Positions 46,715 through 56,043 of a DNA stretch of 64,000 nt are shown piece by piece (the first letter of the stretch is position 1; every line of letters begins with the position of its first letter). The position numbers and the translations under genes are program-made. The notes beneath the pieces were generated by a model. It was not told the origin of the DNA. It made no database searches and was given only the letters and a program-made list of their open reading frames with translations. Source of the stretch: Sorghum bicolor (Eukaryota > Streptophyta > Magnoliopsida > Poales > Poaceae); the NCBI RefSeq assembly GCF_000003195.3, contig NC_012875.2, forward strand, positions 33,274,314 through 33,338,313, given 5' to 3'.

Positions 46715-47992
46715 TGGATAGATTCGCCGATGATGGAAAATTAGGCTAGGGATTCACATCGGCCGATGATTTGGTAGAAGTAGATATAGGTAGTGGTGAT
46801 AAGCCTAGACCTACTTTTATTAGTGCTAAATTAGATCCTGAGTGTAAGCAACAATTAACTGATTTATTAAAGGAATATAAAGATTGCTTTGCTTGGGATT
46901 ATACCGAGATGCCTGGTTTAGACCGATCAATTGTTGAACATCGGTTACCCATAAAGCCTGGATTTCGGCCACATAAGCAACCAGCTCGCCGATGTAATCC
47001 TAACATTCTACCTGATATTAAGGCCGAAATCACCAAACTCATTGAAGCTAAGTTTATTCGGCAGTGTCGGTATGCCGAGTGGATTTCCAATGTCGTTCCG
47101 ATTTACAAGAAAAACGGGAAGCTTCGGGTATGCATTGATTTCAGGAATCTCAATAAAGCTACGCCGATGGATGGATACCCAATGCCTATTGCCGATCTGC
47201 TGGTTGACGCTGCGGCTGGTCATCGGATCATTAGCTTTATGGATGGTAATGCGGGATACAATCAAATATTCATGGCAGAGGAAGATATTCCAAAAACCGC
47301 ATTCAGGTGTCCTGGTCATGTTGGGTTATTTGAATGGATAGTCATGACCTTTGGGCTGAAGAATGCTGGTGCTACTTATCAAAGGGCCATGAATTTTATA
47401 TTTCATGAGTTCATCGGCAAGTTGGTGGAGATCTATATTGATGATGTGGTGGTTAAGTCTGGGGATTTCCCAAAGCATCTTGCCGATTTACAAAAAGTGT
47501 TAGAGTGCACAAGGAAGCATGGATTGAAAATGAATCCCAATAAGTGTGCATTTGGTGTATCGGCAGGGCAATTTCTTGGTTTCATGGTACATCAAAGGGG
47601 GATTGAAATTAGTCGAAGATCTATTGATGCTATCAATAAGGTAGTGGCCCCTACCAACAAGACTGAGCTCCAGTCCTTGATCGGCAAGGTAAATTTTATC
47701 AGGAGGTTTATATCCAATCTGTCCGGTAAGATTCGTGCTTTCGGTCCTCTTCTTAAATTGAAAGCCGATCAAGAATTTATTTGGGGAAAAGAGCAGCAGT
47801 TGGCTTTGGATGAAATCAAGAAATATCTAGTGAATCCTCCAGTTCTAGTTCCACCTCAACAAGGAAAGCCCTTCAGATTGTATTTGTCTACCGATGGGAC
47901 GGTTATCGGTTCAGCTTTGGTTCAAGAATTTGAAGGGAAAGAGAGGGTAATTTACTACTTGAGTAGGAAGTTGATTGATGCTGAAACCAGGT
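46714..47992 (+). pseudogene. T2o reverse transcriptase (N-terminal part of ORF2)
   Basis: The ATG at 46714 overlaps the stop of the previous ORF as TAATG. After eleven codons a TAG (46747-46749; the inner copy has CAG) stops it. The same frame is then open through the RT: KPGFRPHKQPARR, CIDFRNLNKATP, FMDGNAGYNQIF, MTFGLKNAGATYQR, the catalytic YIDD, and the RNase H start (RLYLSTDGTVIGSALVQ). It is cut in the codon series for ETRYSAIE by T2i. Confidence 0.88.
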
Positions 47993-48712
47993 TGTTGATG
48001 CAAAACTGATCTGCAAACACAAAGGGCTAATACCCGATTCAAACGTTAAGGCGTGCCAGCCGATTTGACCTTGCTATCGGCAAAGGTGATAACTCGAATA
48101 CTTTAGTCCTGACAACAGCGATGCGCCCGGATGTCACGGCTAAGAGGTACTCACGCGGAACTTGAGAACACGCCGAGCTTAAGTCGACGAATTCCTAAGA
48201 ACTCGTAATAAAAGGAAAAAAGTATGACGAAGTCGTCGAAAAGTAGATGCTAGAATATGAGTAAAAACGTGTGTTTGATTGATTGATTTTCTTTACATGG
48301 CCCTAGGGTTCATATTTATACCCTGCTCAAAGAGCTACAATTAAACACGACTAGAATTCGAATTCCAAATTGCACGGAATCCGTATACAAAACATCTCAA
48401 ATAAATAAGGAAATAACAAAACTATCTCCTGTGACGAACTAAAACTCTCCCATAAACCGATCAACAATTCCCGGACTCCTCTTTCGTATCATCGGCAGAC
48501 TCCTTTCCATGGTCATCGGCAGACTTCTTACCATGGTCATCGGCAGATTCCCCCATTATAGCCATCGTCATAAACACATCACTGCCTTCGGACCTAGTCA
48601 CACTCAACCTCCCCTTCATCGGCAACCGTCCTTATCGGCAACTCATCCTGTAAACAGCATACTGCCGCCTTATCCCGTCATCCTAGACACGTGCTCAAAA
48701 ACGGTGTCAACA
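47993..48712 (-). repeat. 3' LTR of T2i
   Basis: 720 bp, TGTTGATGCAAAAC to GGTGTCAACA. The minus-strand TATAAATA is at 48313-48320. Seven GCCGAT/ATCGGC hexamers occur in it, several as repeats of GGTCATCGGCAGA near 48490-48545. Confidence 0.94.
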
Positions 48713-48726
48713 CATGCCCCCCAGTT
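48713..48726 (-). other. Polypurine tract of T2i
   Basis: The minus strand reads AACTGGGGGGCATG directly before the LTR start TGTTGACACC. The tract ends in a perfect hairpin (48725-48756). Confidence 0.75.
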
Positions 48727-48756
48727 TCGGAGCATAAAACTATTAATGCTCCGAAA
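48725..48756. other. Perfect 11-bp stem-loop beside the purine tract
   Basis: TTTCGGAGCAT and ATGCTCCGAAA form a perfect stem around a ten-base AT-rich loop. In the element RNA (minus) it lies immediately upstream of the purine tract; on plus it lies about 450 bp upstream of the antisense-gene TATA box. Confidence 0.8.
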
Positions 48757-49195
48757 TTCTCTGCAGTAATGATGCCTTTTCCCGCAATTAATGCTCCTAA
48801 TTTGGTAACCAACAACCTCAATCTGAACAACTCTGATCCTAATCCTCCGCAGATTCCTCGAAATCCCCAACTTCCTAAACGGGCATCTTTCTTGGTCGTA
48901 CATCGGCAACAATACCGTTACAAAGATCCGCCGATGCTCTGACCAGGATATCCGCAAAAACGGTTACCTCCCCTCCATCCGCCCATCGGCAAGATGACCG
49001 TTATAGAATATTGCCGATGGACCGACCAGGAGATCTCGCACAGTAAAATATCTTTAGATAACGACCGCTTCCCGTCAAATCACTTACACAATCCCTGGAT
49101 TATCGTGCGAACAGTTACCATATCCACCTGAGCGCCCTCGGGTTTCTCGGATGCGGCAAAGAGATAAGTCGGATTTGCCCTTGCCCATCTTGTCC
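48757..49195 (+). promoter_or_regulatory. Upstream region of the T2i antisense gene
   Basis: About 440 bp with no gene. It includes repeated segments around GACCAGGATATC (about 48939) and GACCAGGAGATC (about 49022), each preceded by GCCGATG, and several further GCCGAT/ATCGGC hexamers. Its place between the 3' LTR and a TATA box makes it the likely promoter region of the plus-strand gene. Confidence 0.5.
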
Positions 49196-49203
49196 TATAA
49201 ATA
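49196..49203 (+). promoter_or_regulatory. TATA box of the T2i antisense gene
   Basis: TATAAATA lies 156 bp upstream of the first ATG (49352). No other ATG occurs between the box and that codon, and the leader is CT-rich, as in plant core promoters. Confidence 0.65.
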
Positions 49204-49351
49204 GTTCCTTCTTGGGTACCCTTCCCCATTACACCATTCTACTATCCAACTTTGCTTTTCCAGTGGCGGCGCTATTTACAGCCATCAAGATCTCCGACAA
49301 GCACTCCTCTTCATCAACTCCGGTGCCCTCCAACGTCCTCTTCACGACAAG

Positions 49352-52300
49352 ATGGCCATTAGCTTCGTCGTCCCTGAGGTCAGACTTCCATCTCATCTTC
49401 TGTGTATATTCCTATTCACCCGCGATTCATCTTACTGAGTATTCCCCTTTTCCCTTTTTCTTTGTATTTTATTCCCCAAAACACTAGGAGTTGTCCAACA
49501 AAATTGTCATCCCTACCGATCAACCACACCTTCAGTGCCTCGGCCCCCTAGGGAATCCAGATCCAACCGACCTTATAAATGCAGAAACCAACAGGATTCC
49601 TTTTAGGGCCGAAAACTTTTCTTTAGATCTGTGGAAAGACACCTTTCGTTCTTGGCCCAGTCCTACTGTAGGGTGGAAGGATTGGTTCTTAAGAGTCAGT
49701 AATTCGAATGAAGTCCAATGGGGTGAAAGGAAGCTAGCCCAATGCATCAGGCTATCCATTGCCGATATGCACAAGAACGAGTCACTATTGATAGCTGCGT
49801 CTTATTTTTGGTCAGATACCCTTAATGCTTTTGTTTTTGGCCACGGCCCTGCTTCTCCTACCCTTGCCGATGTAGCCATGCTCACTGGACTAGACATATC
49901 TTCTGCCGATAGCACCCACTTTTTTGATACTGCCCCCAGTGCCAAAGTGGAGACTCGCGCTATCGGCGGTTGGTCAGGGTATATCCAGAAGTACCGCGGG
50001 AAAGGGCCTGTCGCCATAAAGGAGCAAACCACCTTTTTGAACATGTGGCTGGACAAGTTTGTATTCTGTGGTCGATCGGCAGGACCAACTTCTGTCTATC
50101 TATCGGCAGCAGAAAGACTGGCTAGCGGTGGCCAATTTCCCCTCGGCCGATATCTGCTCAGCGCTGTTTACCACCTTCTTCATCAAGTAGCCCAGAAACT
50201 CCTGCTTGGCCAATCCATCGGCAACTTGGGAGGCCCCTGGTGGTTCATTAACATGTGGCTCAATCTGCACCTGCATAAGCGCCTTGATTTCAACTTGTTC
50301 TCACAGCACTTCCCAAGGGATATAGCCAAAAACCATGTGTTGGGTGAAGAGGAATCGGCAACGCGCGCCCCCTTGAACTTTGGCGAAGCCGTTATAGTCT
50401 TACCCGGTTCAGGGAACAATCCGGATCAGATCGGCCGATTCTTCGAGGTTCTGTATGAGGGATTGGCCAGAGACGAACGACCATGGTTGGCCTATGATGA
50501 CCCAGACAGCATGCTCCCTCTAACCTTCAATCCATTTGATGAAGCTCTTGATAGGGATAATGAGGTGATGATGGCAATTGTGACTCCCAGGGCCATACCA
50601 GTGAATTTCTTTGGTAGCACAAAAACCTCTCCCCAAACCTATGAATTTTACAACCCATCGGCATTAGCTCGCCAGCTAGCTTTCGGCCAGTTGCCGATTG
50701 CGCTTCCTTATGCCGATGTGATAAAGCCCAGAGAACCCATCACCAACCTTCTTGAGTGGGTTCGAGTAGCCCAGCTACCACCAAATGCCGATACAGATGT
50801 AGATCTGTCAGAATGGGTTCCAGCTGCCTTTATCACTCAGGCATACAAGCTATGGTGGGCAGAGTGGAAAGAGAATCTATTCTGCAGATCGCCCCTCTCA
50901 TACCGCGGCATGATCGACCCCGAATACGAAGTCCCTGATAACACTGTAAGTATCTCAAACCGATGTTTCATTTTCCAATACTATTTCCATCGGTAACTTA
51001 CCCCTGTATTCCTTTTGCAGGTTGACAACACTCCCCCATCGGTTAGCAGGAGTGGTAAGCCGATCGGCTTGTTCCCATCAGGTCCGATCTCCTCAATCGG
51101 CCACAATGCTCCCACTCTGGCTTCCATCGTGCATCGGGGTGCGCGCCTCAAGAAAGTTACTACCAGGAAAACTCAGACATCGCCAACGGTAGCCGCTTCC
51201 ACTCTGGCGCAAGCTTTCAAGGTAATTTGCTAAACCCTTTCATTTATGCTGACTATCTTTGTATCGGCTACCTGTGCTCATAAACCCCTTTTTTTTTTTT
51301 TTTTTTTTGTTGCAGCAAATTGGTGCATCGGCAAAAGCCAAACGCCAAGGTACCGATGCCCCCAAGTCTAGCCAGCCAAAGAGGAAGGGCACTCAAGGTG
51401 CTAAGGCTGGAACAAAGCGCCAGAAAGTGACAACTCCCCCTCCTCCCCCAGTATCTCCAATCCCGGTGGAATCTTCCCCTTCTTCTCCAGAGGTTCAGAT
51501 ACAGCAAGCACCATCTCCCCAACCAATGCAGGAAACACCACGGATGGAAGAACTCCAACAGGAAGAACTTCAAACAGAAGGTACATCAGCTGACGTGGGT
51601 GAACAAACAACGGTCCCGGTAGGTCCAGTTATACCATCGGCGGTCCCCCCAACTCGGACAACCGTTGTTCCTCCTCCGGGTAACATATCTCAACAATACT
51701 TCCGCCGATAAACTTATTCTCATTTAGCCTTATAACTCTTCCTGTCTTCTTTCAGTTGGTATCGTCTTATCGGCAACCTTAGCCGATCAACCTGAAGTTC
51801 CATCGGCATCTTTGGCCGATCAACCTGCAGCTCCGTCAGCACCTCCCAGTCCAAGGCAAGAGATCGCCTTGAAGCAAGTAAGTCATCCAACTTCCCATCG
51901 GTATTGCTTGGCGAAGCCTCGGCCATAAAAATAACTCATCTCATCCTCATTTTCAGGAACAAGATTCTCCCGACAGCTTATTTTCCTTCACCATTGATAT
52001 CTCTGAAGAAGAAGGTGAAGAAGCAAGCTCTTCTCGGGCAGTTGGGACTGTATCGGCAGAGACCAGGGCTAAGCTAGAAGAGCTATCAGCCATACTTCAT
52101 CAAGACACAACCCAACTGGTCAACGATTCTGACCCAGCCAAGGCCCTGTTCAAGACCCTTAGAGATCAAATTCCTGCCGATGTCGAAGAAACCCTCTTCC
52201 AGGCTGCACATCTGGAAAGCCGCCAGCTGCAGTACCAAAGAGCCATCCAGCGCCTTGCCGATAGAACTGCTCAAACCCATCTTTCTGAGGAGATGATGAA

Positions 52301-52652
52301 AGAAAAACTCATGGCCAAAGAGAAGCATAGGAACATCGGCACCTTAAAGTCCTCAGGTGATGCATTGAAGCAGAAAATCTGTGATCTATCGGCAAAAAGA
52401 GAAGCCCTGCTGGCCGAACTCAAGCAAGTAGAGGATGCTTTGTCTCAGGCCCAGCAAGAGGAAAGCCAACTGCCGGAGACTATCAGGCGCTTCGAGCAAG
52501 AACGAAATGCCCATGGTCGCAAAGCGCTGCAGTTGAAGAAGAAGCTGAAACCGATAGAAGGTCATGCCGATGATGATATCAAAGAGATAGAAACAGCCAA
52601 TCAAATCCGGCTACGCGCCATATCGGCAATCCAAGCGCTGCTGAATATTTGA
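49352..52652 (+). CDS. Antisense six-exon gene: plant mobile domain and coiled-coil protein
   Basis: Exons 49352-49378, 49488-50945, 51021-51221, 51316-51679, 51756-51877 and 51957-52652 have GT-AG borders and compatible phases, giving about 955 residues with no stop. The start GACAAGATGGCC is the first ATG after a TATA box. Exon 2 carries a plant mobile domain (about residues 90-455): PTLADVAMLTGL near 133, FCGRSAGPTSVYLS and GGPWWFINMWLNLHL near 258. Exon 4 has Lys/Arg clusters (PKRKGTQ, GTKRQK; possible nuclear signal) and Pro/Ser/Gln-rich sequence. Exon 6 ends in a Glu/Lys coiled coil (about 837-940). Introns 4-5 and exon lengths 122 and 696 recur in the outer copy (63924-62572). Mobile-domain proteins such as MAIN/MAIL1 act in the nucleus in silencing and growth; the role here is inferred only. 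It lies antisense in the element, convergent with pol. Confidence 0.82.
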
Positions 52653-52809
52653 AGCTCTCATCGGCAACACACCTTTACTTTTCTACATTTCAACTTTTCT
52701 TAAAGTCTTAGTCCAGCCGATAGGACTGTTATCGGCATCTTTTGAAACATTAAGTCTGCCCCCAAACATTTGAATCCAGCCGATAGGAGTGTTATCGGCA
52801 CTTAAACTT
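52653..52809. terminator. Convergent 3' region with two hairpins
   Basis: The 157 bp between the antisense gene stop and the pol stop hold two inverted repeats, each GCCGATA, seven bases, TATCGGC (52716-52736 and 52779-52799). Both strands would fold the same way. They may aid 3' end formation of the two converging transcripts. The outer copy keeps the pair (62436-62456, one stem base changed, and 62500-62520). The terminator role is inference. Confidence 0.5.
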
Positions 52810-55800
52810 TTATGCATCGACCCATATGCTGGGGTAGTACTTCTTTAAATATTTGCCATTTAATGCTCTGGGAAATTCAACTCCTTCGAGAGTTTCCAGA
52901 ATATAGGCATTACCAGGAGCCGAGTGTCTTATCCGATAAGGACCTTCCCAATTAGGAGACCACTTTCCAAACTTCGAACTTTTAGTCCCGACTGGCAAAA
53001 TTAACTTCCATACTAAATCCCCATCGGCAAACTCCTTAGTCTTTACTTTCTTATCATACCACCTAGCAATTCTCCTCTTATTTTCCTCCATACTCATTAA
53101 AGCCTTCAACCGATGCCCTGCTAGATCATCTAATTCATCGGTCATCAAAGTGGCATAATCATCGGTAGTTAATTGGTCTTGAAAAGATAATCGCCTAGAT
53201 CCAGCCTTAATTTCCCAAGGCAACACCGCATCATGTCCATACACCAATTGATAAGGTGACACCTTGGTTGATCCATGACAAGCCATCCGATAAGACCACA
53301 ATGCTTCATTTAATAACGTATGCCACCGCCTATGATTTTCTTCAATCTTTCGTTTAATAAGCTTGATAATTCCTTTGTTAGACGCTTCGGCCTGCCCATT
53401 GGCTTGAGCATAATAAGGAGAAGAATTCAACACTTTAATTCCCATACCGATTGCGAATTCATCGAACTCCCCCGACGTGAACATAGTGCCCTGATCGGTA
53501 GTAATCGTTTGAGGGATCCCAAATCGGTAAATAATATGCTCCTTTACAAAATCAATCATATTGGCCGACGTGACTTTCTTCAGAGGAATGGCTTCAACCC
53601 ACTTAGTGAAATAATCAGTGGCAACTAGAATAAACTTATGCCCTTTGCTAGATGGTGGATAAATCTGGCCGATCAGATCGATAGCCCATCCCCGGAACGG
53701 CCAAGGCTTTATGATAGGATTCATAGCCGATGCGGGTGCTCTTTGAATGTTTCCAAACTTTTGACAACCTTGACATCCTTTGAAATACTTAAAGCAATCC
53801 TCGAGCATGGTTGGCCAAAAATATCCATTCCTCCGAATCATCCACTTCATCTTAAAAGCCGACTGATGCGCTCCACACACTCCTTCATGGATTTCCCCCA
53901 TCAAACTTCTAGCCTCATCATCACCCAAGCATCGGAGAAGAATTCCATCAATAGTTCGATAATACAATTCATTTTCAAGGAGCACATACTTGGTTGCTTG
54001 AAATCGAACCCGTCTTTCAACTTTTTTGGATGGATCTTGTAGATAATCAATAACTTCTTTCCTCCAATCACCGGCACCGACTGCCGATGTCGCATTAATC
54101 GTTGGCTGGTATCCCGAGGCATGCTGAGCTAACCGATTAGCGTCTTCATTATGCAATCGGGGAACATGCTCCAATCGGAAATCCTTGAATCCCTTTAAAA
54201 GTTGCATACCTCTCTCGAAATAAGTTATGAGAGCTTCACTTCGGCATTCATATCTTCCAGCCAATTGATTTATAACCAACATAGAATCTCCGAATATTTC
54301 AACAGCATCAGCATGAACTTCTCTTAACAACTCCAACCCCTTGATCAGAGCTTGATACTCAGCCTGATTATTTGTTGAAGTGGCAACAATCGGCAAGGAA
54401 AACTCATACTTCTTCCCCTTAGGGGAAACTAATACAATGCCGATTCCTGCCCCCCGGTCACAGGTAGACCCATCAAAGAAGAGCGTCCAGGGCACAATTT
54501 CCAAGGTTTCCACTGGACCGCAATGCTGAGTCACAAAATCGGCCATAATCTGCCCTTTGACTGCCTTAGCCGATTCGTAACGCAAATCGAACTCCGACAG
54601 CGCCAAAATCCATTTGCCGATCCTACCACTCATAATCGGCATAGACAACATGTATCGAACCACGTCATCTTTGCAAACAACAGCGCATTCGGCCGATAAC
54701 AGGTAATGTCTCAACTTGATACATGAAAAATATAAGCATAAGCACAGTTTCTCAATGGCCGAATACCTGGTTTCAGCATCAATCAACCTCCTACTCAAAT
54801 AATAAATTACCCTCTCTTTCCCTTCAAATTCTTGAACTAAAGCTGAACCGATAACCGATCCATCGGTAGATAAATACAATCTGAAGGGCTTCCCTTGTTG
54901 AGGTGGAACTAGAACTGGAGGATTTACTAGATATTTCTTGATTTCATCCAGAGCCAACTGCTGTTCTTCTCCCCAAATAAATTCTTGATCGGCTTTCAAT
55001 TTAAGAAGAGGACTGAACGCATGAATTCTCCCAGATAAATTCGATATAAATCTTCTGATAAAATTTACCTTGCCGATCAAGGATTGGAGCTCGGTTTTAT
55101 TGGTAGGGGCCACTATTTTATTGATGGCATCAATAGATCTTCGACTAATTTCAATACCCCTCTGATGCACCATGAAACCAAGAAACTGCCCTGCCGATAC
55201 GCCAAATGCACACTTGTTGGGATTCATCTTCAGTCCATGCTTCCTTGTGCACTCCAACACTTTTCGTAAATCGGCAAGATGTTTTGAGAAATCTCCAGAC
55301 TTAACCACCACATCATCAATATAAATCTCTACGATCTTGCCGATGAACTCATGAAATATAAAATTCATAGCCCTTTGATAAGTAGCACCAGCATTCTTTA
55401 ACCCGAAAGTCATAACTATCCATTCAAATAGCCCAACATGACCAGGACACCTGAATGCGGTTTTTGGAATATCCTCCTCTGCCATGAATATTTGATTGTA
55501 ACCTGCATTACCATCCATGAAGCTGATGACCCGATGGCCGGCTGCAGCATCAACCAGTAGATCGGCGACAGGCATTGGGTATCCATCCATCGGTGTAGCT
55601 TTATTGAGATTCCTGAAATCAATGCACACCCGAAGCTTCCCGTTTTTCTTGTACACCGGAACGACATTGGAAATCCATTCGGCGTACCGACACTGCCGAA
55701 TAAACTTAGCTTCAATAAGTTTAGTGATTTCGGCCTTAATATCAGGTAGAATGTTAGGATTACATCGGCGGGCTGGTTGCTGATGTGGCCGAAATCCAGA

Positions 55801-56043
55801 CTTGATGGGTAACCGATGTTCAACAATTGATCGGTCTAAACCAGGCATCTCGGTATAATCCCAAGCAAAGCAATCTTTATATTCCTTTAACAAACTAGTC
55901 AATTGTTGCTTACTCTCAGGATCTAATTTAGCACTAATAAAAGTAGGCCTAGGCTTATCACCACTACCGATATCTACTTCTACCAAGTCGTCGGCCGATG
56001 TGAATCCCTGACCTAATTTTCCGTCATCGGCGAATCTATCCAT
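52810..56043 (-). CDS. T2i ORF2: reverse transcriptase, RNase H, second RNase H, integrase
   Basis: 1077 residues, uninterrupted. RT lies at about 60-310 (CIDFRNLNKATP, FMDGNAGYNQIF, catalytic YIDD near 242). The RT-linked RNase H follows at about 370-470 (RLYLSTDGSVIG, YSAIEKL). A second RNase H-like domain is at about 515-650 (WTLFFDGST, NNQAEYQALIKG, IFGDSMLVINQL, NEDANRLAQHA), the Tat-lineage signature. The integrase zinc domain is at about 715-765 (H-x-x-x-C-G-A-H, CQGCQKF). The DDE core has Asp near 787 (WAIDLIG), Asp near 851 (TTDQGTMF) and Glu near 883 (NGQAEASN). The C-terminal domain has GDLVWKLILP and WEGPYRI. It makes DNA from element RNA and integrates it. The ATG overlaps the end of ORF1. 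All catalytic residues are present. Confidence 0.93.
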   Translation of the reverse strand: MDRFADDGKLGQGFTSADDLVEVDIGSGDKPRPTFISAKLDPESKQQLTSLLKEYKDCFAWDYTEMPGLDRSIVEHRLPIKSGFRPHQQPARRCNPNILPDIKAEITKLIEAKFIRQCRYAEWISNVVPVYKKNGKLRVCIDFRNLNKATPMDGYPMPVADLLVDAAAGHRVISFMDGNAGYNQIFMAEEDIPKTAFRCPGHVGLFEWIVMTFGLKNAGATYQRAMNFIFHEFIGKIVEIYIDDVVVKSGDFSKHLADLRKVLECTRKHGLKMNPNKCAFGVSAGQFLGFMVHQRGIEISRRSIDAINKIVAPTNKTELQSLIGKVNFIRRFISNLSGRIHAFSPLLKLKADQEFIWGEEQQLALDEIKKYLVNPPVLVPPQQGKPFRLYLSTDGSVIGSALVQEFEGKERVIYYLSRRLIDAETRYSAIEKLCLCLYFSCIKLRHYLLSAECAVVCKDDVVRYMLSMPIMSGRIGKWILALSEFDLRYESAKAVKGQIMADFVTQHCGPVETLEIVPWTLFFDGSTCDRGAGIGIVLVSPKGKKYEFSLPIVATSTNNQAEYQALIKGLELLREVHADAVEIFGDSMLVINQLAGRYECRSEALITYFERGMQLLKGFKDFRLEHVPRLHNEDANRLAQHASGYQPTINATSAVGAGDWRKEVIDYLQDPSKKVERRVRFQATKYVLLENELYYRTIDGILLRCLGDDEARSLMGEIHEGVCGAHQSAFKMKWMIRRNGYFWPTMLEDCFKYFKGCQGCQKFGNIQRAPASAMNPIIKPWPFRGWAIDLIGQIYPPSSKGHKFILVATDYFTKWVEAIPLKKVTSANMIDFVKEHIIYRFGIPQTITTDQGTMFTSGEFDEFAIGMGIKVLNSSPYYAQANGQAEASNKGIIKLIKRKIEENHRRWHTLLNEALWSYRMACHGSTKVSPYQLVYGHDAVLPWEIKAGSRRLSFQDQLTTDDYATLMTDELDDLAGHRLKALMSMEENKRRIARWYDKKVKTKEFADGDLVWKLILPVGTKSSKFGKWSPNWEGPYRIRHSAPGNAYILETLEGVEFPRALNGKYLKKYYPSIWVDA

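Noticed and set aside
53320..54042. Long plus-strand open frames under the T2i integrase, and similar opposite-strand frames under other pol genes
   Set aside because: They mirror conserved integrase and RT codons on the other strand and show no domain of their own.
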